Of a DNA stretch of 64,000 bases, positions 49,137-57,391 are shown piece by piece; the stretch's first letter is position 1, and every line of letters starts with the position of its first letter. A program made the position numbers and the translations under genes. This DNA is from an uncultured Psychroserpens sp. GTDB taxonomy: Bacteria; Bacteroidota; Bacteroidia; Flavobacteriales; Flavobacteriaceae. The notes under the pieces are model-generated. The model saw nothing but the letters and a program-made list of their open reading frames with translations. It did not search any database and had not been told where the DNA came from. The stretch lies in contig NZ_CANNDQ010000003.1 in assembly GCF_947503375.1 (NCBI RefSeq), positions 186,001-250,000 of the forward strand. Reading direction: 5' to 3'.

Positions 49137-50516
49137 ATGAAGATGTTTAAAACTACTATTATCTGCTTTTTATTATGTTCATTATATTCATACGGACAAT
49201 CGATTCAAGATATTATTGACGAAGTCGACCTAAGTGAGCTAACGTTGACCGTTAGAGAGTTTTCTGGGGAACAATCTACTGTTGTAGATGGCAATACAGT
49301 TACTATCTTAAATAGACAGCAAGCTAATAATGATATTGCAGCTGATTATCTTGTTCAAAAGTTTGAAGCATTAGATAACATTATAATAACGGATCAGCAA
49401 TTTGATTCTAACGGAAGGAATATCATTGCAACACAGCTAGGTAAAACCAATCCAAACAACATTTATCTTATTTGTGCACATTATGACACTGTAGCAGATT
49501 ACTGCGCTGATGATAATGCTACAGGTACAGCAGCTGTTTTAGAAGCTGCAAGAATTTTATCAACCCAATGTTTGGATAATACGATTGTTTATGCGTTATG
49601 GGATGAAGAAGAAATTGGACTTAATGGGTCATTTTTTTATGCAAATGAAGCTTTTAACAATGGCGATAATATACTAGGCGTGTTAAACTTAGACATGATA
49701 GGTTATGATGGTGATGCCCCTGGAACGTCAGGTGACAATGAATTTGATATTGATGTTCAAAATTTTGCGAATTCTGTTGACATGATGAATGATATTATAA
49801 CTGTACTTAATACGTACTCATTTGATTTAAGTGTGGTTACCGTAAATCCTGGTACTGCCTCAAGTGACCATTCTAGTTTTTGGAGTTTTAATTATAGTGC
49901 AGTTCTACTTGGTGAGTCTTGGGAAACCAATGACCAAACACCATTTTATCATACGTCAGCTGATCGGTTTAGTTCGATAGATTTACCTTATTTTCATGAG
50001 TTAACAAAACTGGTCACAGCATATATGGCTACAGCTGGCGGATTAGTAAATGTTGATAATAATGTTACACAAACGACAACCATGTTAACGGCAGATCAAA
50101 CTTCGGCATCCTATCAATGGATCGACTGTAACACAGGGATGCCTATTTCTGGTGAAACAAATCAGTCGTTCGTGCCTAACGTAAATGGTAACTATGCTGT
50201 ACAAGTCACATCGGGTTTGTGTACGGAGATAAGTGATTGTATTATTTTTGATACGTTAGCTTTAGAAGCATTTTCAGCTACTGAAATAAAAATATTTCCA
50301 AACCCGGCAACCTCTCATATTAATGTTGAGTTAAATAATGTTAACGACACCTCTGTCACTTTTGAAGTATTTGACGTTACTGGAAAAATAGTATTACGAA
50401 AAAAACCTTCAATTACATCAGCTTCTATAAATGTTAAAGCATTGACGAAAGGGGTTTATTTCTTAAGAGTTACTAATTCTGAAAAAACAGGAACTTATAA
50501 AATTGTTAAAGAATAG
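49137..50516 (+). CDS. Secreted M28-family metallopeptidase with T9SS sorting domain
   Basis: CAHYDTVADYCADDNATGTAAVLEAARIL; WDEEEIGLNGSFFYA; NLDMIGYD; C-term IKIFPNPATSHINVEL...VYFLRVTNSEKTGTYKIVKE; 49128 is alternate start. Confidence 0.9.
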   Translation: MKMFKTTIICFLLCSLYSYGQSIQDIIDEVDLSELTLTVREFSGEQSTVVDGNTVTILNRQQANNDIAADYLVQKFEALDNIIITDQQFDSNGRNIIATQLGKTNPNNIYLICAHYDTVADYCADDNATGTAAVLEAARILSTQCLDNTIVYALWDEEEIGLNGSFFYANEAFNNGDNILGVLNLDMIGYDGDAPGTSGDNEFDIDVQNFANSVDMMNDIITVLNTYSFDLSVVTVNPGTASSDHSSFWSFNYSAVLLGESWETNDQTPFYHTSADRFSSIDLPYFHELTKLVTAYMATAGGLVNVDNNVTQTTTMLTADQTSASYQWIDCNTGMPISGETNQSFVPNVNGNYAVQVTSGLCTEISDCIIFDTLALEAFSATEIKIFPNPATSHINVELNNVNDTSVTFEVFDVTGKIVLRKKPSITSASINVKALTKGVYFLRVTNSEKTGTYKIVKE

Positions 50517-50523
50517 AATCTTT

Positions 50524-51912
50524 CTAATGCTTTAACTCAGTGAAATACTTGTAAAATAGTGGAATAGTTTCTATACCTTTAATATAATTCCACACGCCAA
50601 AATGTTCATTAGGTGAATGTATGGCATCACTATTCAACCCAAATCCCATCAAGATAGTTTTACTTTTTAATTCCTGCTCAAAAAGCGATACAATAGGAAT
50701 ACTCCCTCCACTTCGTTGAGGTATTGGGGTTTTGCCAAAAGTATCGTGATAAGCTTTAGAAGCAGCCTTATACCCTATACTGTCAATAGGTGTAACATAA
50801 CCTTGTCCGCCATGATGTGGTGTTACTTTCACTCTAACACCTTTTGGAGCAATGCTTTCAAAGTGAGTTTTAAATAATTGTGTAATCTCTTCCCAATCTT
50901 GATGTGGTACTAATCGCATCGAAATTTTAGCAAAGGCTTGACTTGCAATTACAGTTTTTGCACCTTCACCAGTGTAACCTCCCCAAATACCATTAACATC
51001 TAGTGTTGGTCGAATAGAATTACGTTCGTTAGTTGTATAGCCTTCTTCACCATAAACAGCATCGATATCTAAAGCTTTTTTATAATTTTCCAGAGAAAAA
51101 GGCGCTTTTGCCATTTCAGCCCTTTCTTTTTTAGAAAGTTCTTCTACCTTATCATAAAAGCCAGAAATTGTGATCCGATTATTTTCATCATGTAATGAAG
51201 CTATCATTTTAGTAATAATATTTATAGGATTAGCGACAGCACCACCATACAATCCAGAATGTAAATCTCTATTAGGTCCTGTTACTTCAACTTCAACATA
51301 GCTTAATCCTCGTAATCCAGTAGTTATCGAAGGGACATCTTTGGCAATCATTCCTGTATCAGAAATTAGAATAACATCATTTTTTAATTTTTCCTGATTG
51401 GTTTTTACAAATTTTGATAGATTGACACTACCAACTTCTTCTTCGCCTTCAATCATAAATTTAACATTACATGGCAATTGGTTAGTAGATGTCATAAACT
51501 CCATAGCTTTAACATGCATATACATTTGTCCTTTGTCATCACAAGCTCCTCGAGCAAAAATAGCACCTTCAGGATGAATATCTGTTTTTTTAATTACAGG
51601 TTCATATGGAGGCGAATGCCATAATTCTAATGGATCTGCTGGTTGCACATCGTAATGCCCATAAACTAAAACAGTAGGCAATTCTGTGTCTATTATTTTT
51701 TCGCCATATACTATAGGAAAGCCTTCTGTTTCACAAACTTCAACATGATCACAACCTGCTTTTAATAAGCTTTGTTTGATTATATCTGCTGTTTTGAATA
51801 CATGTTCTTTAAACGCAGGATCAGCACTTACAGAAGGTATTTTTAAAAGTTCAATTAATTCGTTTAAAAAACGATCTTTATGTTCTTCTATATAAGATTG
51901 GATATGTTGCAT
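50524..51912 (-). CDS. M20-family dipeptidase
   Basis: VLVYGHYDVQPADPLELWHSPPYEP; GACDDKGQMYMHVKA; MIEGEEEVGS; start trimmed from 51936. Confidence 0.92.
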   Translation of the reverse strand: MQHIQSYIEEHKDRFLNELIELLKIPSVSADPAFKEHVFKTADIIKQSLLKAGCDHVEVCETEGFPIVYGEKIIDTELPTVLVYGHYDVQPADPLELWHSPPYEPVIKKTDIHPEGAIFARGACDDKGQMYMHVKAMEFMTSTNQLPCNVKFMIEGEEEVGSVNLSKFVKTNQEKLKNDVILISDTGMIAKDVPSITTGLRGLSYVEVEVTGPNRDLHSGLYGGAVANPINIITKMIASLHDENNRITISGFYDKVEELSKKERAEMAKAPFSLENYKKALDIDAVYGEEGYTTNERNSIRPTLDVNGIWGGYTGEGAKTVIASQAFAKISMRLVPHQDWEEITQLFKTHFESIAPKGVRVKVTPHHGGQGYVTPIDSIGYKAASKAYHDTFGKTPIPQRSGGSIPIVSLFEQELKSKTILMGFGLNSDAIHSPNEHFGVWNYIKGIETIPLFYKYFTELKH

Positions 51913-52002
51913 GAAATGAAGTTTTTTGAAATTCATTCAAAAATACGAAAATGAGCGCTATTTTTTCCTAATTAAAGTTATTTGAATATTGAAACTATTG
52001 TT

Positions 52003-52010
52003 TATATTTG
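52003..52010 (+). promoter_or_regulatory. Bacteroidota-type -7 element upstream of tRNA-Leu pair
   Basis: TATATTTG followed by G/C-rich start, 25 bp before the first tRNA-Leu-like sequence. Confidence 0.5.
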
Positions 52011-52034
52011 CATCCCAATATTTATTGGAAAGTT

Positions 52035-52078
52035 GCAGGTGTGGTGGAATTGGTAGACACGCTAGACTTAGGATTTAA
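52035..52078 (+). pseudogene. Truncated tRNA-Leu (5' half only)
   Basis: GCAGGTGTGGTGGAATTGGTAGACACGCTAGACTTAGGATTTAA matches the 5' half of the downstream tRNA-Leu, then diverges after the anticodon arm. Confidence 0.85.
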
Positions 52079-52108
52079 CCTAATTATTAGTGTTAAAAAA
52101 AATAAAAT

Positions 52109-52190
52109 GCAGGCGTGGTGGAATTGGTAGACACGTTAGACTTAGGATCTAATGCCGCGAGGTGTGCGAGTTCGAGTCTCGCCGCCTGTA
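52109..52190 (+). tRNA. tRNA-Leu (TAG)
   Basis: GCAGGCGTGGTGGAATTGGTAGACACG...GACTTAGGATCTAATGCCGCGAGGTGTGCGAGTTCGAGTCTCGCCGCCTGTA; anticodon TAG, variable arm, T arm. Confidence 0.95.
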
Positions 52191-52192
52191 CA

Positions 52193-52223
52193 AAAGTCGA
52201 AGAGAAATCTTCGGCTTTTTTTA
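52193..52223. terminator. Terminator after tRNA-Leu
   Basis: aaagtcgaagagaaatcttcggctttttttat. Confidence 0.75.
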
Positions 52224-52250
52224 TTTAAAATAAGCTCGGAAAAATGTTTG

Positions 52251-52271
52251 GGTACAACATAGGTACAACAT
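52251..52271. repeat. Tandem 10-bp direct repeat GGTACAACAT (11-bp period)
   Basis: ggtacaacat a ggtacaacat. Confidence 0.9.
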
Positions 52272-52328
52272 TTTGTTTCTTTTTGTCCATTTAATAGTAT
52301 TTGATATAGTTTGATTTCTTTTGGTAGA

Positions 52329-53990
52329 ATGGAAAAAAACTTTGTTACTCTTTTTCAGAACGGTATCAATTCTTTTTTAACTTTAGTCAAAAATTATAAC
52401 CCTTTTCATTTGCAATTTCTACAAGACTTATTAGACAATAAAGAGCCTTCCAATCGATGGCAAGATTATAGAACCTTTTGTGACAATATTAAAAATGTTG
52501 ATATAGACCTTTATGTTAAGGCACTACCAGAATTGCTTAAAAACTTAAAAAGTAACTATCCTGTAAGAAATCTTCAAATAGCCATTACTCGCGAAGCAAA
52601 AGAGGATGCTTCTTTTGGTAAAGAAATTTATTTAAAAACACTTGAAACGAAAAATCCTGATTCGTATTTTACATTAATGGATATTCTATCCGGATTATAT
52701 CATTCAGACCAAAAGTTTTCAATAGATGAAATTAAACGCCTAATCGAAGATGATAACATAAGCTTAAATGAAATAGGAATAAAATCTATCGTCAAAATTG
52801 ATTTGATAGCGAAAACAACACCAAAAACATTTGTGAGCTGGATTAAGAAACAATTCAATAGTATTATTAATAATAAGACTCTTAAGGAGTTATGGCCATC
52901 AGTTTTCTTTACCATTAGAAATAAAAGAAATGAATTAAAAAATACAGATAAAATTATAGATAAGCTATCAAGTATTAAGACTATTGAAATTCAATTAGAG
53001 CTCATTTACTTTTTGGATTACAATATAGATTTAGGTAACGAAATACACCTCTTTAAAAAATATCTTCCATTGTTGCTTCACATTGATATAGAACATGCAG
53101 GAGCGTATAATCAATTGGCTTATCGATTGGAAAATGTGGCTAAAACCAATTTAGATTTGGTAGTTGGTTTTATTACAGATTGGGTAGGGATAAGTCCAAA
53201 AAATGCTAGAAAAATAGAATATTTCAGCCATTTGCTGAATACACTTTGCGATGATTTTTATTCAGATTTCCAAAAGCTATATACAAATTGGTTAAATAAA
53301 GACAATCCAAATTTTCATATTGCCATTTTTGAAATGAATAGTGCTAGATATATGAGAGATTTATCAGGATTGACGGTTTCAGAAGTTCTAATAAAGGACT
53401 TTTCAGATTACGATATTGAATATATCACGTACAAAATACTTGCCTATGTTTATGATAAAGACACCTCTTTATCTTTGATATATTCCATACTCGAACAAAA
53501 AGTAGACAATAAAGAGGTTGTAATTTTCTTAGCTGATTTATTTATTAACCACTTAATTTTTAATTATTATTCAACTATTGAGTTTTTAAATTTAAAAAAG
53601 AAGACTGCCAATAGAAAACTTAAAAAAATAATAAAAGATATTGTTGATGAAGGGGAAGATAAATACAAGGCGTATTCAGATCTAGAAAACCTAAAAGAGT
53701 TTGCGCCTTCAGAGAGAAGAATGATATATTATAATAAAATACAGAATAGAAAATTTAATAAATCCTATAAAGAGAGTGAGTCAGAAAGTTCATCATTTTT
53801 AAGTATGATTACGAATATCAATTACAGAACGGGAAAGTCTACATTTTCAAAATACCAAGGCAAATACACCGAAAAGATGACACCAGCACTTATTTCGCAT
53901 AGTGGCGAAATGCCAAGAGGCGAATTTATAGACCCCATAGGTCAAGCAACAGAACGGTTACTATGGCAAAATTTTAAAAGAAGGCAATGA
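52329..53990 (+). CDS. Hypothetical large helical protein (first gene of accessory operon)
   Basis: ~553 aa from ATG 52329 (TTG 52311 alternative); Leu/Ile/Lys-rich helical pattern, no signal peptide; conserved-looking C-term SGEMPRGEFIDPIGQATERLLWQNF. Confidence 0.8.
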   Translation: MEKNFVTLFQNGINSFLTLVKNYNPFHLQFLQDLLDNKEPSNRWQDYRTFCDNIKNVDIDLYVKALPELLKNLKSNYPVRNLQIAITREAKEDASFGKEIYLKTLETKNPDSYFTLMDILSGLYHSDQKFSIDEIKRLIEDDNISLNEIGIKSIVKIDLIAKTTPKTFVSWIKKQFNSIINNKTLKELWPSVFFTIRNKRNELKNTDKIIDKLSSIKTIEIQLELIYFLDYNIDLGNEIHLFKKYLPLLLHIDIEHAGAYNQLAYRLENVAKTNLDLVVGFITDWVGISPKNARKIEYFSHLLNTLCDDFYSDFQKLYTNWLNKDNPNFHIAIFEMNSARYMRDLSGLTVSEVLIKDFSDYDIEYITYKILAYVYDKDTSLSLIYSILEQKVDNKEVVIFLADLFINHLIFNYYSTIEFLNLKKKTANRKLKKIIKDIVDEGEDKYKAYSDLENLKEFAPSERRMIYYNKIQNRKFNKSYKESESESSSFLSMITNINYRTGKSTFSKYQGKYTEKMTPALISHSGEMPRGEFIDPIGQATERLLWQNFKRRQ

Positions 53991-55672
53991 GATTTTTACT
54001 GAGTGAATATATTAATCTTTTAAAAGAAGATAAAGAACTTGATGTGTTGCTGACTGATCTGCTAGTTGGAATGAAATTTACAACTATCTCAAAGCCAATG
54101 AAAGGTCGTCAATTTGGTGTAGATATTTCAGCTGTAGGTATTGATCCAGAAGATGGTATTAAGAAGGTGTTTTTGTTCGCTGTAAAACAAGGTAATCTAA
54201 CAAGAACCACTTGGGATGGAGATGTCAACGCCATACGCTCAACTCTAAACCAAATTAAAGACACGTTTATTCCAACATCACTTACAAATCGTTTAAAAAA
54301 ACTTCCTAAAAAAATAATAGTTTGTACTAATGGTGTTATAAATCAAAATGTTTTAGTTGATTGGACACAATATATCGACCAGAATACTACAGATGCTGTT
54401 GAATATGATTTTTGGGGTACAGGCGAAATAACTGCAATGCTTGACGACTATCTTGTTAGTGAAAAACTATTTCCACAAGAATATCAATCATTATTAAGAA
54501 AGTCTTTGGCATTTTTAGATTTACCAGATTATGATTTATCACATTTCTATACGCTGATTCAAAAAATTTTAGACAAGCAACCCAAACAAAAAAGACAAAT
54601 ATTAAAAAAGTTAAGACTGGTACGATTATGCCTTAACATTATATATAAATGGTCTCAAGACAATAATAATTTGAAACCTTCAATTTATGCAAGTGAACGA
54701 TGTTTGTTACTAAGCTGGCACTTTATGCAAGAAGGTAATCATTTGGAGAAAAATTTTGTAAGACAGGAATTTTACAAAATCCATTCTTTAAAAAGAAATA
54801 TAGGTGTCTATTATTTTAACAAAGTTGCTAAACATTACAAAACAGAGCACAGTATATATAAATACAGCAGAAATAGTCTAGAGTACAGTCTTAATGTTTG
54901 GGAAGAAATAGGAATTATAGCAACAATAGGGTTAACGGAAATACAAGAGTTTAGAATCCATTATAGAGAAGGTAATGAAGAGCATGCTCAAACATATTAC
55001 CAAAGCGCTCTTTCAATTAGTAACGGATTATGTTTGTTTATAAAAAACAATCCACCTTCAAAATATCCAGAATACGATGTGCATAGTATTGAAATAGCTT
55101 TAGCACTTAACTTAATGAATTTTACAAGAAACTTTAACCCAGCCAAAAAATGGATTTCTGAAATGACTTTAGGTTTTAATAACAGATATAAAATAAATAA
55201 GTTTTTCCCATTGTTTAGAAAAAGTTATGATAAGCTGGTGGATATTCATAATGGAGATGAAGAATGTGAAATTCAGTCTTCAATGATAGTTCTTATATTG
55301 GCAGAATACACTTTAGTTTTAAAGGATGAAGACCTATATCAGTTTGTCCGCAAGATCCCTACTGAACTTTTTCCAGATTTGAACTTGCAAATATGGTTTC
55401 CACTTGAAGAAATGGAAAATAAAATATGTGTTCAGGATTATAGTCGTGGCGAAGGAACACTAAAACATTCTGTAACAATATACGAGAATGTAGAAGAGTA
55501 CAAAAAAGAAATGGTATCAGAAATGGAACTCTTCGGACCAGAAAAGGACTTTAAAATTTTTAAGCATAGTTTCGATATTGTTGCTCACGTTGCAAGTAGG
55601 CACTACAAAAGCCAGCCTTTTCCTTTAACGTGGCGAGTTTTAATGAAACAAGAAGTCTCAACAAAAGAATAG
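53987..55672 (+). CDS. Hypothetical protein with possible PD-(D/E)XK nuclease-like N-terminal domain
   Basis: ATGA overlap with previous gene; GRQFGVDISAVG...KVFLFAVKQGNLTRTTWDGD...LPKKIIVCTNG. Confidence 0.75.
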   Translation: MRFLLSEYINLLKEDKELDVLLTDLLVGMKFTTISKPMKGRQFGVDISAVGIDPEDGIKKVFLFAVKQGNLTRTTWDGDVNAIRSTLNQIKDTFIPTSLTNRLKKLPKKIIVCTNGVINQNVLVDWTQYIDQNTTDAVEYDFWGTGEITAMLDDYLVSEKLFPQEYQSLLRKSLAFLDLPDYDLSHFYTLIQKILDKQPKQKRQILKKLRLVRLCLNIIYKWSQDNNNLKPSIYASERCLLLSWHFMQEGNHLEKNFVRQEFYKIHSLKRNIGVYYFNKVAKHYKTEHSIYKYSRNSLEYSLNVWEEIGIIATIGLTEIQEFRIHYREGNEEHAQTYYQSALSISNGLCLFIKNNPPSKYPEYDVHSIEIALALNLMNFTRNFNPAKKWISEMTLGFNNRYKINKFFPLFRKSYDKLVDIHNGDEECEIQSSMIVLILAEYTLVLKDEDLYQFVRKIPTELFPDLNLQIWFPLEEMENKICVQDYSRGEGTLKHSVTIYENVEEYKKEMVSEMELFGPEKDFKIFKHSFDIVAHVASRHYKSQPFPLTWRVLMKQEVSTKE

Positions 55673-55676
55673 AATA

Positions 55677-56780
55677 ATGTCAAATCCAATAAAGCAACAT
55701 TATATACCACGTTCATATTTAAAGAACTTTGCAGTTGAAGGAAGAAAAAGAAATCATTTTGTCGATGTTTATAAAATGGACAATGATATGCTTTTAGAGC
55801 AAATAAGCACAAAAGATATTTGTTTTGAAAAAAACATTTATACAATTCCTGCCGAATCAGATGAAGTAAAATACGCCTTAGAAAAACATTATGCTGAAAA
55901 TGTTGATAGCGAGTTTCCAAAAATATATAAATTACTTGTTGATGAAAAGGTATTGACAGTTAGTCAAGAGCAAAAAATTCAAATACTATATGTATGTCTA
56001 TCATTATATTTTCGTACACCAAGAATTTTAAATCTTCAAAAAGGTATGAATAAACAAATCTTTGATAGGGCAGCTCATACAGCAAATGAACATGGTTTGA
56101 TAAAAATGAATTTATTTGGAGAGAAAATGGAATTTCATATTGATGAAATAGAGGAGGTTAAAAAACAGTACGATGAACGTTCAAGAACTGCCTTCTTAGT
56201 TAACCATCTTGAACAATGGGGAAACTTTGTTAAATACAAATACGATTGTACAATAAATGTAATTAAAATAGAAGATTCAAATGCGCCAATAATTACTTGC
56301 GATAATCCAGTTTCAATTAGGCATTTTGAAACTAATAAATTTCAAGGTTTATATGATCCCAAAGCAGTTATTACTTTACCCTTGGATCGTTCACATTATT
56401 TAGAGATTCATCCTAATGATTACGCAGATGGACAAACGAGAATTAATAGACTTACTCAAGACAGAGACTATGTATTTACAACAAATGGAGTTACACAACA
56501 GAATGCTGAAAACTTATTAGTAGCATACAAAGGAGATATTGATAAACATTTTGATATTCAAAACCATTATGAAAACCCAGAAAATGGAGAAGAGTTTTTG
56601 AAAAAAGCTAAATATAGGGCAGAGCAAGCCCTCGTTTTATTTGATGTTTTAAAGAAAAAAGGGTTTGTTTCAAAAGAGTTTATAGGTAAACTTAAAGAAC
56701 TTTTAGAACATCCATATTGTAAAGACGATATCCAAATGTTGAAGTACAAAAAGGTGCTATCAAAAATGGGTAAGTGGTAA
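55677..56780 (+). CDS. DUF4238 domain-containing protein
   Basis: SNPIKQHYIPRSYLKNFAVEGRKRNHFVDVYKMD (QHYIPRxYLKNF motif); IITCDNPVSIRH; TLPLDRSHYLEIHP. Confidence 0.88.
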   Translation: MSNPIKQHYIPRSYLKNFAVEGRKRNHFVDVYKMDNDMLLEQISTKDICFEKNIYTIPAESDEVKYALEKHYAENVDSEFPKIYKLLVDEKVLTVSQEQKIQILYVCLSLYFRTPRILNLQKGMNKQIFDRAAHTANEHGLIKMNLFGEKMEFHIDEIEEVKKQYDERSRTAFLVNHLEQWGNFVKYKYDCTINVIKIEDSNAPIITCDNPVSIRHFETNKFQGLYDPKAVITLPLDRSHYLEIHPNDYADGQTRINRLTQDRDYVFTTNGVTQQNAENLLVAYKGDIDKHFDIQNHYENPENGEEFLKKAKYRAEQALVLFDVLKKKGFVSKEFIGKLKELLEHPYCKDDIQMLKYKKVLSKMGKW

Positions 56781-56853
56781 ATTGATTATTTGTTTTTTGC
56801 AGTTTTATATCTAAACTTCTGTTAAACAAAATTTAGGAGTTGTTAAAATTTTA

Positions 56854-56861
56854 TACCTTTG
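56854..56861 (+). promoter_or_regulatory. Bacteroidota-type -7 element very close to start of HYC_CC_PP gene
   Basis: TACCTTTG 9 bp before ATG 56870. Confidence 0.5.
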
Positions 56862-56869
56862 TACTCAAT

Positions 56870-57283
56870 ATGAAACAAGTATTCCATAAAGCAATGTCTT
56901 TGGCAATGGCTTTTGTAGTGTTACTCTCTACAATGTCATTTACGCTCAGTATGCATTATTGTGGAGATACTTTGGTAGAAACTGCTATGTTCCATAAAGC
57001 TGAAGGATGCGGAATGGAAATGGATAATCCTTCAACTGAAGGTTGTTCTATTACAAAAAAGAATTGTTGTAATGATGAACAATTGGTAGTTGATGGTCAA
57101 GACGAACTACAATTACAAGTTGACAAAATTTCTTTTGAACAACAAGTATTCATCGCTTCATTTGTTTATACTTATATTAACCTTTTTGAAGGTTTAGATA
57201 ACAATGTATCTTCTTTTGAAGAATACAAACCGCCACTCGTCATAAGGCAACTCTACAAAATTGACGAGACGTATTTAATTTGA
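56870..57283 (+). CDS. HYC_CC_PP family small secreted/membrane protein
   Basis: LSMHYCGDTLVETAMF...CSITKKNCCNDE...YKPPLVIRQLYKIDETYLI; start trimmed from 56840. Confidence 0.8.
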   Translation: MKQVFHKAMSLAMAFVVLLSTMSFTLSMHYCGDTLVETAMFHKAEGCGMEMDNPSTEGCSITKKNCCNDEQLVVDGQDELQLQVDKISFEQQVFIASFVYTYINLFEGLDNNVSSFEEYKPPLVIRQLYKIDETYLI

Positions 57284-57391
57284 TTTTTAAACAATAGACT
57301 GATTTATCCTATGACTTTATGTCATAAGGATAATTTGCTGTATTCGGTGTTTTTCTAACGCCAATGTCTAACTGTTTAATAATCAAAGCCA

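Noticed and set aside
55603-55920. 105-aa minus-strand ORF in accessory operon, considered as antitoxin candidate
   Set aside because: Fully antisense to two convincing ORFs (gene 2 end and DUF4238 start); no independent promoter or motif seen.
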